A stretch of DNA of 64,000 bases, taken from assembly GCF_000003815.2 (NCBI RefSeq), contig NC_049991.1, positions 9,866,506 through 9,930,505 of the forward strand, given 5' to 3'. A program made the translations under genes and the position numbers. Of this stretch, positions 1 to 9,870 are shown one piece after another. Numbering within the stretch: the first letter of the stretch is position 1; the number at the start of each line of letters is the position of its first letter. The stretch comes from Branchiostoma floridae (Eukaryota > Chordata > Leptocardii > Amphioxiformes > Branchiostomatidae). The notes beneath the pieces are model-generated. The model was given only the letters and a program-made list of their open reading frames with translations. It ran no database searches and was not told the origin of the DNA.

Positions 1-596
1 CTTTTACAATGTACATAGTACATCATGTGGACGAAGGTTTGACAAAACTCAATTGAGCAATTGGATGGGTTGTATAAACAGACAGTTCAGATACATTCGG
101 TTAGACTCAGTCACTGACAAAAGATAGTGGATGCTATCTCAAACGTCGGACCATTTATACAAAATCTGTCCGATTATTTAGATAAAGTTTGTACTGTGTA
201 CATTGTAGGAATTTGAAACTGTACATACTAGTAGTAGTAGTAGTAGTCCCTGTAGATGTAGTAAGATGCCATTTTCTTATATCAGAAATTGTGCCTTATT
301 GCTACGACCTGTAGCTTGTTTGAGCATACATGTACCAAAAAAAGGGTCTAAGTGGCAAGTGTGCAGATGTTGACACACTGGCAGCACCAAATCCGTAGGT
401 GTTTTTGGCACCTTTAGACAGATCAGCCGTGAGGCTCGGTGGGCGTCACTCCACCCTCATGGGGACAGGGACATGTCGAACTTAGGACCTACTGATTCTG
501 ATTCCAATGCTCTAGCCGTTGCACATAGACACACACGTGTAGAATAAAGGCTTTTATTTTAATATAATTCCAATTGTTAACCGTTCTATGTGCTAG
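1..596 (+). other. Intron of BPTF upstream of the first visible exon
   Basis: No coding segment is recognisable here. The stretch ends in an acceptor (AG at 595-596) preceded by a T-rich tract. A short GTA run lies at about 230-245. The first half of the PHD finger must be on an exon to the left of the window, so this DNA is taken to be intron. Confidence 0.6.
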
Positions 597-2037
597 GTTC
601 TACATTGGTTGTGACCGGTGCAATGACTGGTTCCACGGCCGGTGTGTGGGCATCCTGCCGGCCGAGGCCGACGAGATCGACTACTACATCTGCCCCAACT
701 GTCAATCATCCAAAGACATGCAGATGCACAACAAGTCTCTGAGTGAGAAGGACACGGATCAGCTGAAACGACTTCTCAAGTCCCTACAGGTTTGTTTAGA
801 ACTGTCATTGTGAAATAAGATTAATTCAATTAATTTTACTGTGGTTAATGTTGGAGAATGAGGTTTTTGCAGTCTTAAGAATCTGCTGTTGAAACTATTT
901 TCTACATGTACATACATTTAAAATGTAATGATTTCACAATAACTTAAAAGGAGAGGTCTCCATAAACTATGAAAAATAAAACCGCCACAAACATTTCAAG
1001 ATATTCATAAACAATGGTTTTTACCAGAAGTAAACTGTAGAATACTGAATTACCTTTCTTTAACTTGAAACGTGATGAAACTGCCAGGGCTGCCCAACAA
1101 GCCAGTGTCTATTACAAAGGGTTTGACATGGTGATGATCACAAAGATGTTGCAGAAGTTGTTGTACCAGTACTCCTTCATTGCAACTAAAGATTCAGAAA
1201 GTTTTTATTGGGATATATTTGAGTTTGGTGAAAAATTGACCAGACAGAATTAAGAACACGAGGTGTAGAAATAAAAGTAGAAATCTGTTGTTATTGGGTA
1301 CTATTGCATGTATGCAGAGTAACTTTGATTATTTCTATCTACAGTCTCACAAGATGGCCTGGCCCTTTGTAGAGCCAGTGAGTGAGCTGGAGGTACCAGA
1401 CTATTACCAGGTCATCAAGGAACCCATGGGTGAGTACTTAATATGCTCAGTTACTGGTGAGGCAATAGAATTAGTATTTCAGGATGAAAGTTATTCTGTG
1501 TTGTTTACTAATTGTAGTTAATATATAGTACAGATTGACTTCAAAGGAAGATTGCAATATTGTACTTAAAAATTTCACCAATGTCGACAATTTGACATCT
1601 TAAATCGGAATGGCTATGGCATTGGTTTTGAAGCGGGAATTTCAGTACAGCTTATTATGTTTCTTTTGTTGGTGATGTAAAATGACGAAACAGATCAAAT
1701 TTATACAGTACACATTTGTATTCCTAACGATATCTTTCTGTCATACACATGGAGGTAAAGACTGTTTGTTTGCAGTGGAAGCTCTTCCTGTTTTCAACCT
1801 ATTGATATGCCCAATTCTGTCCATTCCTGTTCTTGTGCAGACCTTTCAACTGTGGACAAACGACTCCGGCAGAAATATTACAAGACTCTGAACCAGTACG
1901 TAGCCGACATTTCCAAGATATTCGACAACTGTCGCTACTACAATCCCAGCGACTCTGCTTTCTGCAAGTGCGCCGAGGTTCTGGAGGGATTCTTCCTACA
2001 GAAGCTCAAGACTGTCAAATCTCGCTTAGGAAGCTGA
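597..2037 (+). CDS. BPTF: BPTF/NURF301 C-terminal exons: PHD finger half and bromodomain (5' partial)
   Basis: Exons are 597-789, 1345-1429 and 1841-2037, with stop TGA at 2035-2037. BPTF is the large subunit of the NURF (ISWI) nucleosome remodeller; in the family its last PHD finger reads H3K4me3 and the adjacent bromodomain reads acetylated histone tails. The first exon gives the second half of a PHD finger ([19 protein letters not shown], then CPNC), followed by a charged linker ending KSLQ. The second exon opens the bromodomain ([22 protein letters not shown]). The third completes it with the acetyl-lysine-binding segment [12 protein letters not shown] and a helix ending KSRLGS. The PHD-linker-bromodomain order and spacing match vertebrate BPTF, which also ends just after the bromodomain. 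Phases close exactly: the M/D codon is split G|AC between exons 2 and 3. The start and most of the protein lie left of the window. About 157 residues are visible. Confidence 0.93.
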
Positions 2038-3686
2038 GGGACTTTGCATAACATTGTACAGAATTTTTGATATGGTTGAATTTGTTGAATGAGACATTTG
2101 CAAGAGAAGGTTGTAGAGAACTACGTTTTATGATAGTAAGATTTGTATTTGTGGCCTTTTCATCTTGATATTATGTACATGTATATTACCGTGACGTGGG
2201 AAGAACGAATGTTGACTTTTGTAACTGTGGGAAAGCGAAAGATGGCAAGATGTAATGAGAATGTGTGCAGAAGTTTGAAAGTAGAGGTATTTATGTGAAA
2301 TTGTTTGTACATAAAGCTGCATTATGAATGCTTCGCTGTAGGATATTGCTGCAAAGAGATAGCGTATTGCGCTTATAGCTTAGAGATGCAATCTGAGCAA
2401 TTTTGTGGAATGTCGACCAGTTTTCAATGCACCTTTGAGATGACAACTTCTTTGTCTACCAGTGCCAGACTAGTGGTATGTACTGTATTTATTGTTGACA
2501 TTATTTATACTTGTGCAGTCCAGTCCAAACTGATACGACAGTAGGTGACCACTGAAGACAGCTTTGAGTTGAGCTATGAACAGTATTTCTGAAAACATCA
2601 ACATCTCGCAAACAGATTTGTGGTATCGTCTTCTAAGCTCAGTGGTTGTAACTGCATTTTTCACCCCAAAGCAAGTACAAATGTATTTGGACACTGAATG
2701 TGGAAGAGTGTACAGCATTGCTACTGCCTTGTCATGTTCTGTTGCAATGGGAATTCAGGGACAAGAATATAAATTTCCTGAATATTGATAATCTTACCAA
2801 ACACTGACCCTGGTTCCCATGAACCATAAATAAAATTGAAAGCATCCAAACTCACTGATTCTGTGTTACCGAAGGCCCAGTCCTGGTTGCACAATTACAG
2901 CCATTTGTATACAGTAACCTTTCGAAAAAACAGTCTTGACAATTTTTCTCGCCAAATTTTGTTCATTGATCTACAAAAATATACAGACCACGTATTTGGT
3001 TGTCCAATTGTATATTGATAATTTTTATCTACTAGACAACCTTGGAAAGACAAGGTGAGCATTTTCCCCACAATCATAAAAAATACTGTAGATAGGAGAA
3101 ATATTGTCCAGAGCCTAGGCTGGCACAGAGTGGTATCCAAGATACTGCATAGGTGATTGTTCCATTCAGAAGGATATCATGATATATGTCTTCTCATAAA
3201 TCATATACTATATGGTTAACACAAGAGGTCATATGGGTACATGTAAATAGACAAATATCACCATTGCACTTGTTTGTACTGCAAATTGACCTTGGTATAT
3301 GTCATGATGAAAAATCAAGGTACATTTGTAATACATTGTATATGGAATCCCTTAGTTATGTGGAGATTATGGTTAGACTTTTCTGAAAGTACTTTGGCAC
3401 AGACTTGTATGTGCCACAATGTTGCACAGTCATCTAAAAGCATATACTAGATGTAGCGCATTGTTTTGTATTTCTGCTTCTCATAGTCGTTATTATTAAA
3501 GATGCCCCATTTTTTTCTTTTTGTACAAAGTAAAGCTACAATAAATGTTACTATTGTATTTCCAGTACCACTGGTCGTTGCCATGATTCCTGTTTTTCTT
3601 TTTAGTAAATATTTAAGGATAAAACTGATGTTGTCTCTGTGTACCTTATCTCATGCAAAACATAAGTGCAAGCTGAGCATGGTTCA
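2038..3686 (+). other. BPTF 3'UTR and following non-coding DNA
   Basis: No second gene is seen. AATAAA hexamers on the plus strand at 2828-2833 and 3540-3545 are candidate polyadenylation signals for BPTF, giving 3'UTRs of about 0.8 or 1.5 kb. Short open frames here have no recognisable domain. The exact cleavage site cannot be told from sequence alone. Confidence 0.45.
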
Positions 3687-3716
3687 GTAGCCTCCTGTTG
3701 GGTAATTTTAAATATC

Positions 3717-4584
3717 TTTGATAATATATATATTTATTTGCAAATCCATGCCCGTAGGCTAATTGCAATGATACAGACAGTGAAAAGTAACAAGTGTCTA
3801 TTCTAAATACACACACGTCAGCTATCTATGTACATGCTTCTACTTCTTTACTGGGTGGTTTGACTTCTTCTTTGGAGGCAGTGGCTGATGAAAAGTCCCA
3901 CTTCTTTAATGATTAGTGGGTTCTGTGATTTTAACAGAAATATAGTTTTTTTGAGGTCTACTAACTGGTGAAAAGTTGGAAATAATGTTTTGATTGTGTC
4001 AAAAAGGTTGTTTCTTTCGTCCTCATAATGGGGGCAGTTACATATAAAATGTATTTCATCTTCCACTGCATCCGTCGCACAGTATTTACACAATCTATCT
4101 TGAACTGGCACTTTTTTATAACGACCCTTTTCTATCTCTAGTGAGTGAGCACTGATTCTTATCTTACATACATTGGATCTCTTGTCAGCGTCGTTCTGGT
4201 ATAGATAGGTTTCCATGGCATATTCGGTTTTGATATGTTTGTAAAATCTTAGTTTGCCGTTATCTTTAGACAATTGCTGGAAAAAGGTTTGGACATACAA
4301 GTCTGACAGTCTTTTCCTTAACAATGTACAAATATGTTTGTTGTCTATTCTAGAGTGAGCATAGTTCCATAGATAGGAATAACCATTATCATCAAGTATT
4401 TGTTTTACATGTTGGAGCCAAGTTTTCTTATGATTGTTTAAAGGTACATTTTGTTGACAGAGTAGTGCGTCTATTTGTAAAGGGTGTGTAGAGTAATCTA
4501 ACTGTTTAAGGCGTAGCCAGTACTTAACTATGCGGATTGCTATATCTATGCCTGTTGGATAGACTCCGAATAAACCAAGGAGGT
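3717..4584 (-). mobile_element. 5'-truncated LINE (non-LTR retrotransposon), intact ORF2 C-terminus, 14-bp TSD
   Basis: On the minus strand an uninterrupted frame of 245 codons runs from 4584 down to the stop at 3848. It contains the post-RT segment (YPTGID, KYWLRL) and the C-terminal zinc-binding motif CKYC...H...CNC (C-x2-C-x9-H-x4-C). There is no Met at the 5' edge, so this is the 5'-truncated end of ORF2. A 3'UTR of about 130 nt follows, ending in an AT-rich tail. The element is flanked by perfect copies of taattttaaatatc (3703-3716 and 4585-4598), a target-site duplication. The related block at 6352-6460 lacks the insertion. The lack of stops suggests a recent insertion. The clade is not certain. 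Confidence 0.85.
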
Positions 4585-5140
4585 TAATTTTAAATATCAG
4601 TACTGTAGAATGAATGCCAGGTTAGATCTACTGTTAGTGAATCAAACTGTTCCCTTTTGTGCGTCGCGTTGTGTTCGAAAGTGTCAAACTTCTGTCTTAA
4701 TTCCAAGGTAGCTTATTTGAATAATTTTAGTTATTATTAACAATGTTAATTTGTGAAATTACGGTAAGCCATCGACCAAATCACTTTTTTTTTAAATAGC
4801 TCATTCAATCATTGTCACTTCCAAGAATAGTTTATGGTCATTGCGGTTCCCACAGCCTACATGTATGTCACGTGGTAATTGCAGTTCAGTCGACCGGTAC
4901 AACAGGTATACATGTAGGAGCCCTTCATACAGAGGTGACTACATACTTGTGTCGGATGAGCGCTACATGAACTCTCACTGCCGTCCATTCATTTCCTCAT
5001 AAGCAGGTAGGACACAATCTATGGATCATTTATATAACTATGAGCTGCTGCCATAATTGTCGGAGAAATTATTGAGAAACTTACGATCTCGACTTGCAAC
5101 AAATAACGAAAACCATTAGATGCGGCCGAGATTACTTAGT

Positions 5141-5191
5141 TTATTCAAGGAGGTTAAAAATCCTTTTTTTTTAACCTCCTTGGTTTATTCA
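5141..5191. repeat. Short foldback, AAGGAGGTTA arms
   Basis: The arms aaggaggtta (from 5149) and taacctcctt (to 5183) are separated by a T-rich loop, and both flanks carry tttattc. A similar foldback is at 53346-53396. The right arm plus flank, ttaacctccttggtttattc, is the exact reverse complement of a 20-nt stretch at 4569-4588, at the 5' edge of the LINE. Confidence 0.6.
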
Positions 5192-5854
5192 TCTATCAAC
5201 TTGAAGATACTGCAAAATACAGGAGAAGGTATGGCGGAACAGGTGTTTGTTAGAAGACGCCTGTTCAAGGCCGAAACTTGCAACAAACGTCGGTAAATTC
5301 AAGTTCTCTCTAGCATTACCTGTTTTTATTAATGTTCCGCAACCAAACTCAATTTCATTTCTGAGCTTTGTGTGGATGGGGTCGGTAAAGAACACACACC
5401 ACGGTCTATGGCAAATCCAGAACTAACACGCATCAAATAACAACCACAATGCCCATAGCAGAATAGTGGCGGGATTTGCGACAGGTGTCATATGGGAAGT
5501 CAAAGTAAGGTTGAAATTTGCCAATAATTTCGTTTCTTGTGCGTGCATGGGGCATGCAGCGTACTGGTGTTAAAATTTAGAGATTTGATTCGTCGATAAG
5601 CTGGTAGATATATAGAGAAACATGCACGTGGGATAATGTTGGAGGGGTGGTATGCTTGAAAGGAAATGGCCCGGCAATACTGTCACCAGCTTAAACATTC
5701 AACCTTTGAAGTCAATGTTTCCGCTGCAATGACTCTTTTTTGACCTGCAAACCTAAATTCACGAGCACCTATGGTGCCTCGAGCCATTGAAAGTATTTTG
5801 GCGCAAACGTCTTGTATGTCACACAATTTGCACTACCATCTGAAACGCCTAAGA

Positions 5855-6020
5855 TGTTCTAGTACACCCCCACCTAACTACTTCTGCATTTCCCCCTACC
5901 CGTTCTCCTTTTCCCCCGGACTTCTCCTTAACCCCCGCTGTACTTCTGCTGTGCCCCCGTCCTTCTTCTTGGCCCCCGGTGTACTTCTGCTTGCCCCCCG
6001 CCCTTCTGCTTAACCCCCAA
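5855..6020. repeat. Degenerate C-rich tandem repeat
   Basis: Irregular units of about 20-25 bp pair a CTTCT(G/C)CTT-like half with a run of five to seven C's. Units differ in length and sequence, so this looks like an old minisatellite. Open frames across it are low-complexity and are not called as genes. Confidence 0.6.
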
Positions 6021-6351
6021 TGGCCGCCGTCAACCCGAATTTCACGTAGTCGACACGAAAATCGTTCAGAAAGCAACAAAAACGGTCGCGCCACGGAACA
6101 TGAAATAGCCTATTCTCAATGACACATTCTGGGCCACCTTTCTGCAAAGTGGCGTTTCACAACTCCTTCCCAGTCTTTACTTCAAAGGCTCGCCCTCTCG
6201 GTGAAGGGCGTATGCATCCTCCCCGTCATTGAAAAATGATTTCCGTTTTATTACATTTGACGTAGAACTGACTCTAACCCTCCACCCCCATCGTAATATC
6301 TGTTTACGGCTACGCCGCTGAAACAAACATAACGTGCAAGTCGTCCATGGT

Positions 6352-7170
6352 TCACTAGGCTCCTGTTGGGAAATGTTTTGTAAATATCAGTAGACTGAAC
6401 GCCAGACTACCGTAATGAATGAAATTGTCCCCTTTTGTGTGCAAATGTTGGAAAATACTTGGTTACAAAGTACTTTAATTGAACGGACAAAAGTAGTTAC
6501 CTCCACGTAAATTCGAGGAATTGTTTGGGTGTGTTTGTGTTTCCGCATATCTGTGTTTAACATACTAGTATTGTGGCTCACTGTGACCTCCAGGTGGATT
6601 GTAACGATATATGGGTCNNNNNNNNNNNNNNNNNNNNNNNNNNNNNNNNNNNNNNNNNNNNNNNNNNNNNNNNNNNNNNNNNNNNNNNNNNNNNNNNNNN
6701 NNNNNNNNNNNNNNNNNGGGGGGGCGCTGGTTCGCGATTTTCAACGTTGGCTATATTCTTTATGACCTGAAAGAGATTTTGCCGTGCAAGGTAGTTTTGG
6801 CACGGCAAACTACCTTCGACCAGACAAGATTGTCAAATGTACCACTCACATGAAATAGTTGGTACGTGACTGTAGTAGCATTGCATTCCCCTTGGCCATG
6901 CCATGTGACGCGGCTACAGTTCAGTAGTTTTACAGGCCTGTCTAGTAGACAGGTCATGTTCATCAGACAGAGATAGCTACTGCCTGGACGAAAGATTGTG
7001 GTCCACTCATTATCTCACACAGGTAAGACATGTTTACAGGACACAGTCTAGATCTTTGACAAAGCTGTGTTCTGTTGCTGTGTACACTGTCGGGAAAGTT
7101 CCCGAGAAGATTTCTTTGTACTGTATTTTTACAACTTTTGGGGCAGATAATCTGTATAAATCTAAGGGAT
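6352..7170. repeat. Tandem diverged block, copy b (uninterrupted at the LINE site)
   Basis: The start, 'ggctcctgttggg' then 'gtaaatatcagtagactga', aligns with copy a on both sides of the LINE insertion. The later part, 6860-7110, aligns with 4830-5070 and 7950-8190. A 100-N gap interrupts it. No conserved open frame is seen. Confidence 0.6.
6618..6717. other. Assembly gap, 100 N
   Basis: A run of exactly 100 N, the usual placeholder for a gap of unknown length. Open frames crossing it are meaningless. Confidence 0.99.
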
Positions 7171-7489
7171 CGCATGTCAATATGTATCATTTATATCATG
7201 TGCTTCTTTATAATTTTTATGTATACTTGCATGACCCTCCTGAGTCAGGTCAGTACAATAACTTATCAGCTGCTGTCATTTACATGTAATGGAATTGAGA
7301 ATCACAGAAAACTGTACCGGTACATCTAACTTCCTTCCATTTTGTGCACGTGGCCATGGCAGGATGCAGCTAGCATGAAAAGAATACACTATATCGTACT
7401 TTAACCCTGCAAAACAACTGACAGCCTTGCCCTGTCCTGGATTGTCCTACATAGTCCTGTCCAATATGAGGTCTAGAGAGGCAGTATTG

Positions 7490-7560
7490 CCAGCGATAAT
7501 GAATGAATGCATGAATGAATGAATGAAGACCTTTCTTGCAATGGGCTAGGTACTGGTCAC
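7490..7560 (-). repeat. GAAT microsatellite at a retroelement 3' tail
   Basis: A (GAAT)n run at about 7500-7528 is followed by 'gaagacctttcttgcaat'. Read on the minus strand this is a tail ending in AAGGTCTTCATTCATTC, the same kind of end as the plus-strand tail at 16543-16575. Only the 3' end is recognisable. Confidence 0.55.
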
Positions 7561-7719
7561 ATGCATATGGTAATAGCCATATAATATACATGTAACAATG
7601 GAAACAATCATATACATTTATATGTGCATAACGTTATATACGTCTAATCTACTCTTGTACATTCAACTTCCTCTAACCAAACCCTTATATACCCCACGTA
7701 GGTGCTAGGTGGGAAGCCT

Positions 7720-8930
7720 TCCATCAAAATCTCACGGTGACCAAATGAGCATGTCTTTGACTTTGTGTGTCAAAAGAGCAGGACGAAACTGCTGCCGGTT
7801 TGAGCAACTGTCTTGACATTTACTCAACTAGCGGCCATGTTCTGGTCTTTATTCAACTTGCAAGCACGACGTCGACTTGCCGCGAAATTAAGTTAGTTAA
7901 AAGGACTAAATTTCTGCAATAGCTCATTTAGTCATACATGTAGTCACTTCCATAAAAGAGTTCCTCGGCATTGCGATTCCCACGCCCGTGTCAGGTGGCG
8001 CTATTACAGTTCAATAACTTTACAGGTATGTTGTTAGACAGGTAGTGGTTAAATGATTATGCCGGATAAGCGCTTCAAGGGTATTAACTGTGGTCCATTC
8101 CTTTTCTCCCAAGCAGGTAGGGCACAATCTAGATCATTACCCTTGACAAAGCTGTGACCTGCGTCGGAAAAGTTACTGAGAATATTGCCATGTCTTTCAG
8201 AACTTTTGAAATAACTTTTCTTTATAAGTTTTTTATTTTTCATAGGATCTAAACAGGCTCTTGAGTTAGCATAAGGCCGAATGCTCATGGTTACCATCCA
8301 ATTAACCTGTGTATCAATCCAGTGACGCGAAAAATGTGGTGGGTTTGTTCAACAAGCGGCCATACTCCAACGAAATAGGGTCAGTTGGGGACAAAAAGTC
8401 ACAAGATGTGAGAAATTTCACCCCTAACAAACGCTGATAAAATCTTGCTCGCTCTTGTGCTACCCCTTCATTGTATTCCGTAATCAAAGGTACCAAATCC
8501 CAACTCAAATTCGAGTCTTGGTGTGGACGGGGAGGGGCACATTACACGTTATCTCACTATGGCAAGTCCAAAATTAACATACACTATCAGATAACAACCG
8601 CAACGCCCTTAGCAGAATAGTGGCGAAATAAGAAGTCAATGTAAGGTTAGAATTTGCCCAAAAATATGTTTCTTGTGAGTCAGAATGGTTTCGAGGCAGT
8701 TGTGATGATTTACAGATTTGATTTGTCGATAAGGTGGCAGATGTAGAGATATGCGCTTGATGTAATGGGGGGGGGGGGGTATGTTTGAAAGGAATTTAAC
8801 AGTGCTGTCACCCGCAAATAGTCAAACATAGATGTCAATGTGTCCGCTGCAATGATTCTTTTCTGACCCGACCTATAAAGTTCACCCAGGCGCCTCATGT
8901 AAGGCTGGGTATTTATGCCACTCAACCATG
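7720..8930. repeat. Tandem diverged block, copy c
   Basis: This aligns along most of copy a: 7910-8150 with 4780-5040, 8390-8720 with 5270-5600, and 8735-8890 with 5605-5760. It carries a poly-G run at 8767-8779. The end ('ccactcaaccatgaagtcttgagttag') also aligns with copy d near 9815. No gene is recognised. Confidence 0.65.
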
Positions 8931-8955
8931 AAGTCTTGAGTTAGACACCCTTGCC

Positions 8956-9013
8956 TAGCCCGGTATCCAGCCGTATTATAGCTCCCAGGCCTCTTCTGTC
9001 CTCTACCAGGCTA
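8956..9013. mobile_element. Short relic of the TAGCCTGG foldback family
   Basis: The sequence begins TAGCCCGGTATCCAGCCGTA and ends ACCAGGCTA. It resembles the terminal part of the element at 16665-16844, including the 'tatagctccc' and 'ctcttctgtcctct' segments. It looks like an internally deleted copy of 58 bp. Confidence 0.6.
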
Positions 9014-9194
9014 ACCCAGGCCTGCAGCAGTTGTCACCCACCCGATGTTGTGAACGGACGGCCGTCGGTACTCTAAGATTATTTCTTTGGACAGCCGCAC
9101 AACAAGGAATTTCGTACGGTTTTTATATAAAGGTATAAACAGGCACCCGCACTGGCGATCGGTGGGAATAACTAACGCCGAACTATCGCGGTGA

Positions 9195-9870
9195 CCAAGC
9201 AAACTGGGTCTTTTTGTGTATCAATCCGTTGGTGCGAAACTGTCGTCGGTTTAGCAAATGTTCTTAAGTGTGTTCGACAAGGTGCCTTATTCAACTTGCA
9301 AGCAGTGAGAGTACGAGATCGACTTACAATAATATAAACGAATTGAAGTCGGTTGTGGAGACAAAAGAATTACAAGATGAGTCAGATTTCACTCGTAACA
9401 AATGTCCGTTAATTCAAGTTCCCCCGAGCGTACCTGTTCTTTGTGTTCCGTAAGGCGTAACCAAATCCACGGTCATTTCTGAGCTTTGTGTAGACAGGGA
9501 GGGGCACATAGCATGGTCTATAACAGGTGCAGAACTAACACACCCTATAGAGTATTAAATAACAACCACAATACCCTGCAGCAGAATAGTGGCGGGATTT
9601 GCGACAGGAGATATATTGTAGTCAAGGTAAGGCGGAAATTTACCCAAAAATAAGTTTCTTGTGGGTCCAGTGGGTTCTCTGTAACGGGACTGAACTATTG
9701 TGATGATTTAGAGGTTTGATTTGTCGACAAGGTGGTACTGAAGATAATTTTATGTTCCTCTCTTTCCTATCCGTTGTTCAAAGTGGGGAGGGGGGGGATT
9801 ACATGTATGTATGCCACTGAACCGGTAAGTCTTGAGTTAGACTCCCTGCAACTGTTGTCGCTCACCTTAT
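9195..9870. repeat. Tandem diverged block, copy d (partial)
   Basis: 9200-9740 aligns with 8310-8740 (copy c) and, from 9370, with 5270-5620 (copy a): 'gtgtatcaatcc', 'aacaaccacaat', 'gcagaatagtggcgggattt', 'gtttcttgtg'. It is the shortest copy and ends near 9870. Confidence 0.6.

Larger units (their letters stand above)
3687..5760. repeat. Tandem diverged block, copy a
   Basis: This is the first of about four related segments. Matching anchors: 3687-3716 plus 4598-4690 resemble 6352-6460; 4780-5040 resembles 7910-8150; 5270-5760 resembles 8390-8890 and in part 9370-9730. Shared phrases include 'agcagaatagtggcg' and 'aagcaggtag'. The copies are clearly diverged, with many substitutions and indels. 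No open frame is conserved between them. The copy is interrupted by a LINE at 3717-4584. Confidence 0.7.

Noticed and set aside
420..530. Possible tRNA-derived sequence ('gattctgattccaatgctctagcc')
   Set aside because: No cloverleaf could be built and no clear A/B boxes were found.
5771..6094. Open frames on both strands over the C-rich tract
   Set aside because: Repeat translation with Pro/Ser bias only; no start context or homology.
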